Positions 27,006 through 37,313 of a DNA stretch of 64,000 nt are shown piece after piece (the stretch's first letter is position 1; every line of letters begins with the position of its first letter). The stretch lies in the NCBI GenBank assembly GCA_003385635.1, contig QQUY01000002.1:62001-126000 (forward strand), written 5' to 3'. Below the pieces are notes generated by a model, which searched no databases, had not been told where the DNA came from, and was given only the letters and a program-made list of their open reading frames with translations. The position numbers and the translations under genes were made by a program. Origin of the DNA: Acidobacteriota bacterium. Its GTDB lineage: Bacteria; Acidobacteriota; Blastocatellia; Pyrinomonadales; Pyrinomonadaceae.

Positions 27006-27974
27006 ATGAGTGAAGACCCGAACAAACTGATAGAACCTTATCTTTATGGCGAACTCGCCGGCGAAGAGCTCGAGGCGTTCGAAGAGCAGTATTTTACCGA
27101 TGATGATCTGTTCGAACAGATAGAGACTCGGGAAATGCGGCTCATCGACCGCTATGTGCGTCGCGAGATGAGCCCGGAAGAGAAACAGAGATTCGAGAAT
27201 GGCTACCTTGTTTCTGCGGAAAGAAGGTCAAAGACAGCCGAAGCCGAAATGTTCCACAATGAGCTCGCAAAGATGAACCCGGCCGGCAAGGGATTCCTTG
27301 CAGGGCTCTTTGAGGGCATTTCGCTCAAAATATCTGTTCTTCAGATGGCGAGCGTCGCAACGATAGTTCTGATCGGTGTCGGTATTCTATGGACGCTCTG
27401 GATTTTGCAAACCAACCCTCAGCCGGTTGCGGAGACGAATGTTCAGGGTCCCGTCACTCCGATAGACGCAAATGTCGACCCGCCGATCAACGTTCCGCCG
27501 GCCCCTGATCCGAATGTCGGTCCCGGGGTGGAAGTTCCGAACGGAACCCCGACGGAAGACAAGTCTCCTGTCAATCCCGATTTTCGCGACATCATGCCTC
27601 CGGGCGGAACCGATCCCACGTTTGCGACGCCGATACGTCAGGAGATTTCGGAGACTCTTTCGGAGGGTGCGACCGGTTCTGTTGGAAGCTATAAGAGGAT
27701 CGTTATCGGGGAAGGCGTTCAGACGGTTCGGCTGACGCTTGTTCTGCCGGAAGGCTTTTCAGGTGATACTTACACAATAGACGTTCGGAACGCGGCCGGG
27801 TCCGTCGTTCTTTCGAGCGATGCAGCAAAACCTTTCGGTCCGAACAACCAGAGGCTGTCGATCCGGACGGTCCCAGGAGCTCCGTTCGCTGCCGGGAGGT
27901 ATGTTGTTACCGTAAAGCCTTCCGGAAGGGCCGAATCGGTGAGGTACGGATTTGAAGTGGTGGAAGAGAATTAG
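27006..27974 (+). CDS. Single-pass membrane protein, anti-sigma-factor-like
   Basis: This is 322 aa from the ATG at 27006, with GGAGG at 26987-26991 (spacing 14). A GTG at 26985 is in frame but overlaps that site and would sit almost at the predicted transcript start. The N-terminal cytosolic part (1-90) has the LIEPYLYGELAGEELEAFEEQ pattern, which resembles the helical N-terminus of anti-sigma factors but lacks the zinc-binding HxxxCxxC. A membrane segment lies at 113-134. A Pro-rich linker follows, then an exported beta-sandwich (about 225-322, QTVRLTLVLPEGFSGDTYTI). The likely role is to hold the ECF factor and release it on an external cue. It carries the regulon promoter, giving negative feedback. 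Confidence 0.78.
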   Translation: MSEDPNKLIEPYLYGELAGEELEAFEEQYFTDDDLFEQIETREMRLIDRYVRREMSPEEKQRFENGYLVSAERRSKTAEAEMFHNELAKMNPAGKGFLAGLFEGISLKISVLQMASVATIVLIGVGILWTLWILQTNPQPVAETNVQGPVTPIDANVDPPINVPPAPDPNVGPGVEVPNGTPTEDKSPVNPDFRDIMPPGGTDPTFATPIRQEISETLSEGATGSVGSYKRIVIGEGVQTVRLTLVLPEGFSGDTYTIDVRNAAGSVVLSSDAAKPFGPNNQRLSIRTVPGAPFAAGRYVVTVKPSGRAESVRYGFEVVEEN

Positions 27975-27998
27975 GGAGGTCCTGCCCTTGGCAAGCTC

Positions 27999-30900
27999 TT
28001 ATCTCCAGTTCCCTATGAGAACGAAAGGCGACCAGTAGTAAGGGTGAGCATAGGGTCTTTCGGGATCTCTTCTGAAAACAGGTGCGATGTCACCTTCACC
28101 TTCCACCGTGACCGGATCGGACCGCCTTGTCGAGTTGGACCTGTCCTCTCCGATCCTGCCCTCGCGCATTCGCTGCTGGGCCATCTGCAGCGCCTCCGCT
28201 TTCGAGACCGAAGGATTCTCGTTCCTTATCAGGTAGAACTCGGACATAAGAAGCCTCGTCGACGAATCGACGACCGGCCAAAGGGAGGCAAGTATGGCCT
28301 TTGCTCCCTTCTGCTGTGCGACGTAGCCGAACCCCTCGATCTCGCGACCGGTCGAATCGCTTCCGGCTACGGCCGTTTCACAAGCGGACAATGTCAGAAG
28401 GTCGACGCCCGAGAAAGATATCCTGGGATCATTACGCATCTGTTGAACGGTAAGGATGTTCCCGCCTCCGAGCAGCAGGAATGAATTGCCTGCATCACCC
28501 GCATTCAAACTGAAATGCGACGCGATATGGACGATCCCCGGCCCACCCAAAAGACCGTCGACGAACCCATCCTCGGTAAAACTCTTGTCCAGAAGGCTGA
28601 CGCCGGGAAGCACTCCTTCGTCATTCTCGTCCGTCTTCACTATTGACGAGATCTCGTCCGGAACGGCCGGCAGCGCAGAGAAACTTATGTTTCGGGTGCC
28701 AGCCGGATCCGAGACCGTCGCCGCCTGCGAAACCCCAAGGCCGAGTACGCTCGCATCCGGGCGCGAGGTCGTGCCGAGCTTTGTACGGCTTGCTAGCGTG
28801 ATGACGACGTTGCGGTACTTTTCACCCAGGTACTTCTCTCCGTCCCAAAGCGCCGAAAGAGGAATCAGCCTCAGATTGCCGTCAAGCGACCAGAGAAGCG
28901 TCTTTATCTTTGTGCCTTCGAGCTCTTTCTCGATCCCTGCGAAGACTATGTCGTAGATCTCCTTGCCCAACGGCCGAGGATCAAGACCCGGATCGCGCAG
29001 GACCTGCCGAAAGCTGATTATCTTCTTGTCCAGCACTTTTGCTGATGTCTCTGACTTCCCAGCGACCTTTACCGTTGGCGTAACGAGGATCGTCCGGAAT
29101 CGATCCTCACCCACCAACGTGTAAACAAAAGCGATGTCATCTCCCCACTGTTTCAGATCCGCTTGCAGTGAAAGGCTCTCGCCCAGATCGTTGGTCCTAT
29201 ATGGCCGCTTGCTGAACTCCTCAGCAAGACCATTAAGGAACTCCCTGAACCGTCTATTCGCAACGGTTATCATATCGCCTAGCTCCCGATGCTTCTCTTT
29301 CTCAGCTTCGGAAAGAACAATTCCCTTCTTTTTCAGATCATTCAGGTTCTCGAACTGTTCACCGAGCCTCGCAAGGTCCTCCGAGCGATCTTCAATAGTC
29401 TGAATCGCTGACAGCTCCTCACTGGTGTACTCCGCTCGTCCGTCTAGTTCCCCGGATCCGGCCCGCTGCCTTACAAATTTGAGAACTTCCTGCTTCTTGA
29501 GCAAACCGAGCACGTTCTCGGCCTCGATCAGACGACCTTGCGCAATGAGCTCCTCGGCAAGCTCCCTATAGACTTCCTCGACCTGTCCTTTGAAAGCGTT
29601 CTGTATGGATTCGTCCAGGCCCCGGATCGACTGGCGGATAGCCTGATAGGAGTTCACAGCCCGTTTCAGGTATAGAACTCCCAATCGCGGCACGCCGATC
29701 TCAAGGTACGCAATTCCCATTTCTCTGGAGGTCTGCGCCTCGCCAAGCCCGTCCCTTTGCAGTTTCCAAATGGCAAGAGCTCTATTAAATGCTTCAATCC
29801 CTGCTTTCGCATTCCCTTTCCTGAGACGCGCAAGCCCCAGGCAGTGAATAGCAGCTCCCCGGCCACTCAGATCGTCCGAAACCTCGCTAACTTCGAGTGC
29901 TTCAGCGCACAGCGCCTCGGCTTCGGAGTAGTTCCCCGATAAAAGCGGCAAGCGCGCCAGATTGTTAAGAGCGGACGAGATCCCGAAGTTTTTCCCAAGA
30001 TCTCGCCAAATCTCTAGCGACTTCTCAAGCTCAGAACGGGCCTTTTCCAGATCGCCCAGATCCGCATAGACATCCCCTAGATTGTTTCGGGTAACTGCTT
30101 CAGCAGTCCTGTTGTTTGTCGCCTGTGCGACCTTGAGCGCTTTGGAATAGTTCACGAGGGCAAGCTCGGAAAGCCCGAGATTGTTGAGAACGGCGTCGAT
30201 GTTGTTATAGCTCACCCCCTGGCCGGCTATATCTTCTGTCTCAATGCGTATCGCCAGAGACTCCTCCAAAAGTCTCAGTGCCCGTTCCCACTCGCCTACC
30301 GACCTGTTGACCATTGCGATGGTGTTGATCGCCACAGCCTCTCCACGACGGTCCTTGATTTCCCGCTTCAGCTTAAGCGCGGAATCAAGGGAGGCGAGAG
30401 CTTCTTCATATCGTTGAAGATTTGCTTTCGTCGTACCGATCACCAAAAGGACCACACTCTCGCCCCGCTTGTCGTTCAGTTCACGCGCAAGTACGAGCGA
30501 CCTTTCTAGCAGTTCGAGCGCTTTCTGCCTGTTCCCCAGTTGATTGTGGACCGCTGCTATATTGTTGAGCATCGCCGCCACGTTGGCCTTTATTCCCTCT
30601 CTTTCGTAAATCGTAAGCGCGGAAGAGTAATGGTCGAGAGCCTTTCTCGGGTCTCCCAGGAACAGATAGATCGAAGCCAGGTCGCTGTGCAAGGCGCTTT
30701 CCGCATCTTTCTTGCCCAGTTCGACAACCATTTGCAATGCGCGGGTGTAAAAGTCGACAGCCGATCTTTTGTTTCCCAACCGTGACGAAACGCTTCCGAG
30801 CCAGGCCAACGCCAGAGAAGCCGACTCTTTTTCACCGGCCTCCAGCAAGACGTCGAATGCGAGTTGGAGAACCGGTATGGAGCGCTTCGCGTTCTCCTCG

Positions 30901-31541
30901 CCGGTAGAGGTGAACATTTCCCGTGCGTTGGCCATCAACTTGAGCCCTAAGCGGACCCTTGCGGAGCGTATTTCCTCCAGCGTTGCTTCCGCCAGGTACT
31001 CTTCGCCAATCTCCGACCATTCTTTGCTGATCGACTGAAGCCGGGCGAATACATCCGGATTAGAAGCGTCCGAACGAGCGGCTTTCAGTGCGAGTACAAA
31101 GCGCCGTTCCAGTTCGATCCTTTCCGAAACCTCTCTGCCTGCCGGAATGAGCGTGCGGATTACAGAATAGGATCCCGTGGCATGACCGCTGCCCTTGGAG
31201 GTGACTTCAAGGACGAACGAGCCACCGCTTTGAGCTGTGACGGTAAGCGATTCGATTCCGTCTCCGCCTGTCGTTGCGTCCATTTCGGCGATCAGTTCGC
31301 CGGAATCCGATTTCACGGAAAGAAACAGATCGATCCCATTTTGTTGGACAATTATGCGGGAAGCCGTATCCTCATCGAGTTCAAACCCGAAACGAATGGA
31401 CTCCCCGCTTTTGATAGTCCCGCTGTACTCAACCCCGGCGTCGAGCCTTCCAGGCTCATCGGCAGACTGGGCAGAAGTGCCGACAGAGCCGAGAACGAAA
31501 CCGACGGCGAGTACAAGTAAGAGGATCGATCTGTTCTTCAT
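27999..31541 (-). CDS. Exported TPR-CHAT protein (caspase-superfamily peptidase)
   Basis: This is 1,180 aa. It has a signal peptide (SILLLVLAVGFVLGSVGTSA), then a PPC-like beta-sandwich (about 30-118), TPR repeats (about 230-650, including AALNNLARLPLLSGNYSEAE) and a coiled linker. The C-terminal CHAT domain (about 820-1180) carries the dyad His in HIASHF (near 1009) and Cys in LSACETA (near 1054), then GAKAILASLWPVVD. CHAT proteins are separase/caspase-fold cysteine peptidases, commonly cytoplasmic in bacterial immunity; the signal peptide puts this one outside the cytoplasm. It starts 57 bp after the stop of the subtilase 31599-33668 with no promoter element of its own, so the two form an operon. 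Confidence 0.92.
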   Translation of the reverse strand: MKNRSILLLVLAVGFVLGSVGTSAQSADEPGRLDAGVEYSGTIKSGESIRFGFELDEDTASRIIVQQNGIDLFLSVKSDSGELIAEMDATTGGDGIESLTVTAQSGGSFVLEVTSKGSGHATGSYSVIRTLIPAGREVSERIELERRFVLALKAARSDASNPDVFARLQSISKEWSEIGEEYLAEATLEEIRSARVRLGLKLMANAREMFTSTGEENAKRSIPVLQLAFDVLLEAGEKESASLALAWLGSVSSRLGNKRSAVDFYTRALQMVVELGKKDAESALHSDLASIYLFLGDPRKALDHYSSALTIYEREGIKANVAAMLNNIAAVHNQLGNRQKALELLERSLVLARELNDKRGESVVLLVIGTTKANLQRYEEALASLDSALKLKREIKDRRGEAVAINTIAMVNRSVGEWERALRLLEESLAIRIETEDIAGQGVSYNNIDAVLNNLGLSELALVNYSKALKVAQATNNRTAEAVTRNNLGDVYADLGDLEKARSELEKSLEIWRDLGKNFGISSALNNLARLPLLSGNYSEAEALCAEALEVSEVSDDLSGRGAAIHCLGLARLRKGNAKAGIEAFNRALAIWKLQRDGLGEAQTSREMGIAYLEIGVPRLGVLYLKRAVNSYQAIRQSIRGLDESIQNAFKGQVEEVYRELAEELIAQGRLIEAENVLGLLKKQEVLKFVRQRAGSGELDGRAEYTSEELSAIQTIEDRSEDLARLGEQFENLNDLKKKGIVLSEAEKEKHRELGDMITVANRRFREFLNGLAEEFSKRPYRTNDLGESLSLQADLKQWGDDIAFVYTLVGEDRFRTILVTPTVKVAGKSETSAKVLDKKIISFRQVLRDPGLDPRPLGKEIYDIVFAGIEKELEGTKIKTLLWSLDGNLRLIPLSALWDGEKYLGEKYRNVVITLASRTKLGTTSRPDASVLGLGVSQAATVSDPAGTRNISFSALPAVPDEISSIVKTDENDEGVLPGVSLLDKSFTEDGFVDGLLGGPGIVHIASHFSLNAGDAGNSFLLLGGGNILTVQQMRNDPRISFSGVDLLTLSACETAVAGSDSTGREIEGFGYVAQQKGAKAILASLWPVVDSSTRLLMSEFYLIRNENPSVSKAEALQMAQQRMREGRIGEDRSNSTRRSDPVTVEGEGDIAPVFRRDPERPYAHPYYWSPFVLIGNWR

Positions 31542-31598
31542 CCTATTAGCTCAAATCAGTCCGGCGGTTTGGCCGCCGTCCAGGAGGATCTTTGTCGG

Positions 31599-33668
31599 TT
31601 ACTGCGCATCCAGAGCCGCGAGGATCTTGCCGACCGCGGCATAGTTAAGCTTGCCTGCGCCCCATTCCGGCCCCGGGGTTCCCGAGGTGAACGGGTCCCG
31701 AGACGCATTGTTCATCAACAGCCGCTTTACTTCGCCGGAAGTAAGGCCTGGTTGTTTCTCGAACATCAAAGCCACGATGCCTGCGGCATAAGGTGTCGCG
31801 GCGCTTGTGCCGTTCATCAGGTTGTACTTGCCGGTGGTGTCCCGCAAGGCCCCCTGGAATGCTCCTGGCAGCACGGCGCTTGCAAAACTCGACGTGTACC
31901 ACTGACCGGGAGCGACTATCTCAGGTTTCTGACGCCCGTCCCTGGTCGGACCAACGCTCGAGTAGCACGACAGCGCTCCTACATCGATCGGCTTGTTTTT
32001 GGCTCCGCAAACAAAGTCGCGGATCGTGACCCTCGACCCCTGAAGGTGAAAATTGTCGTTCCAGTCATAGCTTCCGACCGTAATCACCGAACTGATAGTC
32101 CCTGGGGAACCGACGGTGCCCTGACGCGTTCTGCTCGCAGGAACGAAATCGCCTGCCGATTCGTGAATGTAAAGGTTCAGCTTCACTGACGTTTTCGAGT
32201 TGTTACCGATCTTGATCGATCTAACGTCGGGGCTGAATATCAGAATGCCCTCGTGCTGACCCGTGATCGGGTTCTTTTGTACTCTGCCGGCCAAGGCCTT
32301 AGGTTCGGCCCAAAGCCGGGTGTCCGCGTTGTCGGCGTAAAACCGGACAGGTATTGGGAGAGGATTGCCTTGTGTGTTAACCCAATTTCTTGCAACAGTA
32401 AGCTCGAGCGTTTTCTGACTGAGGCTTGCCGTCAGATTCACTTCAGCATGCAGACCTCTGTCCCCCTCGTTTCCAGCGGCGAACAATACTGCCCTGCCTT
32501 TCTTGCTCTCCGGGAACCTGGCATTCAGGTGCCGATCTTGCACTCCGTTTCCGTCGTGCCCGTCAGAATGACCTCCCCAGCTATTGGACATAACCAGCGG
32601 AGTTTCTCCCGCAACGCGGTCCAGCCAGTCAACGATCGCATTCACCGCGAATGCGCCGGCCAGACCGCCATTACGATTCAGATCGAGGCTTACGGCGATA
32701 ATGTCCGCCTCCGGAGCAACGCCGACCACCGACGGACGCTTGAGACCACCTTCCTTGAAGTCAGCGTTTCCGTTTCCTGCGGCAATGCTGGCGCATGATG
32801 TTCCGTGTCCGTCACGGTCAGTCGAAGGAATCGACGGCGTGTTTGAACGTAGTTCGCTTGTTAGCTGTTCCTTGGTGAAAACCGTCCCGATTGATGCTTC
32901 ATTCGGATAATCGACCGGCGCGGGGTCTCCACGGCCTTTTTGGTGGTCCAGGCCCACGTCCCATAGGTAAAGGAGCCTCGATTCCGGCCTCCCCGCTTCG
33001 TCATACCTGATAAAGTCCGGATGCCTGAAATCCACGCCGGAATCGACGATCGCAATGATCACGCCGGCGCCTTTAAGATCTCCGTATCCGTTACGCACGA
33101 TGGTGTCGGGAACTGCCCTTGAGGGCTGGTCTCGTGTTTCGGGCTCCGGTTTCGGGGGAAGGGCGACCTCACCTAGCTGTTCGTCCCATACATAGCCGGG
33201 TAGTCGAGCGAGCCTTGCCCTTACGTTGTCACTCGATACAAAGACATCGGCAAACCGGTCATAGGTCGCCAAGGTATGAGTTCCAAGCACCCGGGAAGCG
33301 GCTGACGAAGGGAACGACCTCTGTCTTGACTCGGCACTGTCAAATTCGATCGCGACAACTTTGTACGTTTGTCCGTCTCGGGAGACAGTTGTAGTCATTT
33401 GTTCCGACCCGGTTCCGAGTGCGCGAAGCACCCTCGGATTGAGCAGGTCCGAACCGGAATCACTTTCCGCCTCTGAATAGTCCAGGTAGTACCGTTCCTG
33501 TCCTTTTTCAGTGTTCGCAGGCGAATCGGCCTGCGCTTGAACCGTCACGCCGGGCAATAGCGGCAGCATACCGACCCAAAGTGCCAGCACAACCAGGCAC
33601 GCACCTACCCTGAACGTAATCTCATTTCGTATACTCATACTCGTCTTTGATTTGCGATCTTCGCTCAT
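31599..33668 (-). CDS. Exported S8 subtilisin-like serine protease
   Basis: The ATG at 33668 (689 aa) is chosen because GGAGGAG lies 4 nt upstream, the signal peptide follows at once, and a longer frame from 33893 would run through the regulon promoter at 33771-33797. The triad is intact: Asp in IAIVDSGVDFRHPDF (near 209), His in DGHGTSCASIAAG (near 288) and Ser in NGTSAATPYAAG (near 622). A region between signal peptide and catalytic domain (about 45-185) may be a propeptide. The catalytic domain carries a long insertion before the Ser motif. It is the first gene of an operon with the CHAT protein. Subtilases often activate other secreted enzymes, so it could process its caspase-like neighbours. 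Confidence 0.92.
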   Translation of the reverse strand: MSEDRKSKTSMSIRNEITFRVGACLVVLALWVGMLPLLPGVTVQAQADSPANTEKGQERYYLDYSEAESDSGSDLLNPRVLRALGTGSEQMTTTVSRDGQTYKVVAIEFDSAESRQRSFPSSAASRVLGTHTLATYDRFADVFVSSDNVRARLARLPGYVWDEQLGEVALPPKPEPETRDQPSRAVPDTIVRNGYGDLKGAGVIIAIVDSGVDFRHPDFIRYDEAGRPESRLLYLWDVGLDHQKGRGDPAPVDYPNEASIGTVFTKEQLTSELRSNTPSIPSTDRDGHGTSCASIAAGNGNADFKEGGLKRPSVVGVAPEADIIAVSLDLNRNGGLAGAFAVNAIVDWLDRVAGETPLVMSNSWGGHSDGHDGNGVQDRHLNARFPESKKGRAVLFAAGNEGDRGLHAEVNLTASLSQKTLELTVARNWVNTQGNPLPIPVRFYADNADTRLWAEPKALAGRVQKNPITGQHEGILIFSPDVRSIKIGNNSKTSVKLNLYIHESAGDFVPASRTRQGTVGSPGTISSVITVGSYDWNDNFHLQGSRVTIRDFVCGAKNKPIDVGALSCYSSVGPTRDGRQKPEIVAPGQWYTSSFASAVLPGAFQGALRDTTGKYNLMNGTSAATPYAAGIVALMFEKQPGLTSGEVKRLLMNNASRDPFTSGTPGPEWGAGKLNYAAVGKILAALDAQ

Positions 33669-33770
33669 CCTACTCCTCCATTGCATTTCCGGCCCTACGG
33701 CCATTCCATCGATCCGAACGTCAATAAACTGCAGGGCTCTCCAACGCACGGACAGCCTTAATATGATCCT

Positions 33771-33797
33771 ATGTGAGGGAGATCCCGAAAACCTTAC
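33771..33797 (-). promoter_or_regulatory. Shared sigma-regulon promoter element, copy D
   Basis: On the minus strand GTAAGGTTTT runs from 33797 to 33788 and CTCAC from 33777 to 33773. It precedes the subtilase-CHAT operon. The predicted leader to the ATG at 33668 is roughly 95 nt. Confidence 0.72.
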
Positions 33798-33876
33798 ATC
33801 TCGGTCAGCTCGAGGCAGAAAAGCAGTGACTTCGCCTAAGAGCACCGTTTGGCAATTAACCAAAACTCCGACCGCC

Positions 33877-36800
33877 TCAACGTCTGGCCACAACGAATCG
33901 GTTCCTTGACGATTCCCTTCTGTAGAATGCTCTGGGCGTCTGCGGCGGAGCCTCTTCCTCTCCTTCTACTACCAGCGGATCGGAGCTCCTCGTCCTCGCG
34001 CGAGCTCTCTGAAGGCCCGGGACCATAGCTGTCGCAAAGTCGAACCACTCCCTAGCATGCACAGCCCGGTCCCTATCGAGGTCAGCATTGCGAAGCAGCC
34101 CATTAGACCCAGACTTTAATCCTTCAAGGAGAGAATAGGTCAGCAGCCCGTGTCCGAGCTTCGAGGTTTCCGTCGCCAGCTGAAAGCTCTCCGAAGCCGT
34201 CAGGATGAACATTCCTTTCTCGTACGCGAGCTGCGCAAGGCCTTTTGAGTTCATAGGGCCGCGCCGCGAGTCTTCTGCCTCAAGGGCCTGTCCCGAATTG
34301 CAGGCGTCGACAATAAGCAGAATGCCGGTGGCATCTATCGGTTCGAATAATTGCTCCAGATCCAGATCCGAGATCGAGTTCTCGTCACGCCATCTTTCGC
34401 GCGGACGAAAGTCGTGAGGCAACAGGTAAAAGCGGTCGTTCCTCGCTACACCGTGCCCGGAGTAGAAGACGATGACGGCATCGCCCGGACCCGATCGTTC
34501 AACAGCCTCAAGCTTCTGTAGAACGGCTTTATCAGCTCCGGCCGGAGGGATCGCTTCGCTGCCTCTGGAGAATCGCTCAAGTGCGTAGACGATGTTAGAT
34601 CTGGTGGCCTCAGAATCGGCGAGGACAACGGCAACCTGGCTGTCGAACCAATTGCCATTCATCTGTTCGGCGGTTAATGTCTCCGCGAACTTCGACGCAT
34701 CCGGAACCGCATAGTTCAGGTTCAGTGCGGAGTCTGCATATTCATTTACGCCCACCCCGAGTATGTAGATGGTCCGCGAAAGTTCGCCCGGGTTGAGGCC
34801 TTTTGCCGAGACCGAGGATTCCCTGGATCTCACATTCTGAGTGTTGAAGGCGTACGCGGATAGCGAATTCCCGCCTTCGTCCGCCGCAACCACGGTCGTG
34901 CATCTCACCCGTCTCGGCGATTCTCTTCCGGAAGCTGGAAGTGCTTTACATCCTTCCTTTCCATCTTTCGCAAAGAGGTCGCCCTTCCAGGAGTGCACGA
35001 GCGAGCCGTTCCGGAAGAGCTTGAGATCACGGGCTCCGCTTGATTCAGGATGATCAGGCTGACGTTTTCGCGAATTGTTGTCTTCGATCTCGACCGAGAC
35101 CTCGATAGATCGCCTTGAAACACGGACTACGCCTTCATCCCCTTTATTCTCATCTTTCGAGGTGACCTTGATGCCCGGCTGCCGCCTGTCCGTGCTGGCG
35201 AGGTCCCTTCCCGGCGGAGCGACAGGCGAGTTTCCTGTTAATACCTCCTGCACCAGCCCCGGACGAAAGAACTCGTTGAAGAAGATCTCGGGCTCTCCCC
35301 AGTCGAAGGTGTTCCCGTTGAATCTCCAGATGAACCTGTTCCAACCTTTTTCGCTGCCATCGAAAAAGCCTTCCGGCGTGGTTGCCACCCAGTTTCCATC
35401 TCGGAAAAGCATTAGCGTCATCACCGTCTGCTTTGCGTCCATGGTGCGGAATTCGACGCCGCCACTGGGGACAGCCCCAAGCCGGAGCCTGGAACCTTGA
35501 ACCTGAGGCGAGATCTTTGAACGCATCAGAAATCCGGGAGCATACTTGTCCACCTTTCGATCCGCATCGGGAGCCAAAGCGTCTATCTCAGCCAGAAGCG
35601 AATTGCCAGGGTAATCCCAAACCTTGATCTTTCCTTCGATACCTTCGGAAACGAGAAATCTCCCGTCTTTTGAGAATTCCAAGGTATTGATCATCGCCGT
35701 GTGGGCCTTAAATCTCCGCAGCACCCTTCCGGTCGATAGTTCCAGAAGGGCTATATTTCCGTTGCCCGAACCGCAAGCAAGGACGTTGCCTTCAGGCGAA
35801 ACGGCAAGCGCCAGTACGGCCCACTTTCCGGGCTCGACGATCTCGCCATGCGCGATCTTTCTCGGCTTTCTCTGGCCCGAAGCGCCGTCGGTCAGATCGT
35901 AGACGAAAACATCGGGTCCCGCGCCTGCCGTGATCAAGGTCGACGCGCCCGAGGCGAACAGCATCACGGGTGTCTGCTCCAAAGTTCTGAAGCTCTTTAC
36001 GATTTCGTGGGTGTTCAGATCGTGGATCGTCAGCTGCCGCTGAGCGTCTACGCTGGCAAGATAGTTCCCGTCTGAAGAGAACGCCGCATTTATTACCCAC
36101 CCGGGTCCACGGCGGAGCCTTGCCATCTCACCGTTGTCTAGATCGAACAGAAAAGTTTCATTTCTTCCACCGACCGCAATCGAGTTACCGGCGGGAGACA
36201 GACCCGCAAACATTCGAAAGTCGCTGTGTGACGTATCAGGCCCCTTTGACTGCCCGTCGGCCAGATCAACTATCTCGACTCTTCCATCTTCCAGACCAAA
36301 GGCTATGAGATCGCCTTGATCCGAGAGCGCCGCATCGCCCGCCCCCCTTCGCCGCTGCACCGGCAATTTGGAAACTGCGCCGCTCTGAAGGTCCAGCCTG
36401 TTGACTTCAGAAGTGTCTGTGATCAGCAATGAACGCCCGTCCGGGCCGAGGACGACCTTTCCTCTCCACATTCGAATGCCATCATAGATCCTATTTGCCT
36501 CACCTGTTTCCGCGTTCCACGCGATGACCTTCCCGTCTGCAGCTAAGGAATAGAGACTTCGACCGTCGGGAGAATATACGACCGATGCGACCGGCTCTGA
36601 ATGGCCCGAAAGTACGCGCAAACGGGAGCCGTCGGAAGTGCTCCATACATTTATCTCGTTCACGCCTCCCGTTGTCGCAAGCTCGGTTCCGTCAGGCGAG
36701 ATCGAAAACGTGTATGTCGAAGTTGGAACCTCGAACCGCAGGATCTCGGAACCGTCCGAACTGTTTCTGACGCTCACTATCCCCTGGTCCAATCCGCATA

Positions 36801-37275
36801 CGGCAAATCTTTCTCCGTCCGGAAAGAACTGCAGATACCCGTGACGCCTCAATTTCTCAGGTTTGGGAAAAGTAACATTGAAACGTTCCGTGCCGCTTTC
36901 CAGGTCCCACTTGCGTATTCTTCCTTCAGTTGTAAGTGCAACGATCTCTTTCCCGTCCGGAGAGAAAGTCAGCGCCGCCGCGAACCCCGGGCGTCCGCTC
37001 TGCAGCGTCCTGAGTTCGCGACCGCTTTCGCTATCGCGAATCTTCACGGTCATATCCAGGGAGGCCGACGCGACGTAGCGGCCGTCACGGGAAAAAGCTA
37101 CGACATATACAGGCAGGTTGTGACCCGTCTGGACCACCATTTCTGCGACAGGGGCGTTCGATTCGCTATTGCCAACGTCACTAGTCCCAGTCTCGAAACC
37201 GGCGGAGATAAGCAACGGCAAGATCAGTATGAGAGCCGCTAGCCGAAAATGCTCAGACATTCTGTTATTAGCCAT
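33877..37275 (-). CDS. Exported WD40-caspase fusion protein 1
   Basis: This is 1,132 aa from the ATG at 37275; an ATG at 37260 is also possible and puts the signal peptide first, and neither has a clear Shine-Dalgarno. A hydrophobic signal (LAALILILPLLISAGF) is followed by about 11-13 WD40-like blades (VVAFSRDGRYVASASLDMTV, VVYSPDGRSLYSLAADGK). A beta-sandwich linker comes next (about 690-830, ARDLKLFRNGSLVHSW), then a caspase-like C14 domain with H941 in YSGHGVARNDRFYLLPHD and C992 in VDACNSGQALE. It follows the plain caspase gene by 38 bp and is probably co-transcribed with it. It is a paralogue of 40016-44185. The propeller probably serves as ligand- or partner-sensing region for the peptidase. 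Confidence 0.9.
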   Translation of the reverse strand: MANNRMSEHFRLAALILILPLLISAGFETGTSDVGNSESNAPVAEMVVQTGHNLPVYVVAFSRDGRYVASASLDMTVKIRDSESGRELRTLQSGRPGFAAALTFSPDGKEIVALTTEGRIRKWDLESGTERFNVTFPKPEKLRRHGYLQFFPDGERFAVCGLDQGIVSVRNSSDGSEILRFEVPTSTYTFSISPDGTELATTGGVNEINVWSTSDGSRLRVLSGHSEPVASVVYSPDGRSLYSLAADGKVIAWNAETGEANRIYDGIRMWRGKVVLGPDGRSLLITDTSEVNRLDLQSGAVSKLPVQRRRGAGDAALSDQGDLIAFGLEDGRVEIVDLADGQSKGPDTSHSDFRMFAGLSPAGNSIAVGGRNETFLFDLDNGEMARLRRGPGWVINAAFSSDGNYLASVDAQRQLTIHDLNTHEIVKSFRTLEQTPVMLFASGASTLITAGAGPDVFVYDLTDGASGQRKPRKIAHGEIVEPGKWAVLALAVSPEGNVLACGSGNGNIALLELSTGRVLRRFKAHTAMINTLEFSKDGRFLVSEGIEGKIKVWDYPGNSLLAEIDALAPDADRKVDKYAPGFLMRSKISPQVQGSRLRLGAVPSGGVEFRTMDAKQTVMTLMLFRDGNWVATTPEGFFDGSEKGWNRFIWRFNGNTFDWGEPEIFFNEFFRPGLVQEVLTGNSPVAPPGRDLASTDRRQPGIKVTSKDENKGDEGVVRVSRRSIEVSVEIEDNNSRKRQPDHPESSGARDLKLFRNGSLVHSWKGDLFAKDGKEGCKALPASGRESPRRVRCTTVVAADEGGNSLSAYAFNTQNVRSRESSVSAKGLNPGELSRTIYILGVGVNEYADSALNLNYAVPDASKFAETLTAEQMNGNWFDSQVAVVLADSEATRSNIVYALERFSRGSEAIPPAGADKAVLQKLEAVERSGPGDAVIVFYSGHGVARNDRFYLLPHDFRPRERWRDENSISDLDLEQLFEPIDATGILLIVDACNSGQALEAEDSRRGPMNSKGLAQLAYEKGMFILTASESFQLATETSKLGHGLLTYSLLEGLKSGSNGLLRNADLDRDRAVHAREWFDFATAMVPGLQRARARTRSSDPLVVEGEEEAPPQTPRAFYRRESSRNRFVVARR

Positions 37276-37313
37276 CCAGAACCAGTTTCTGCAAACGTTG
37301 AAACAAAGTACGT

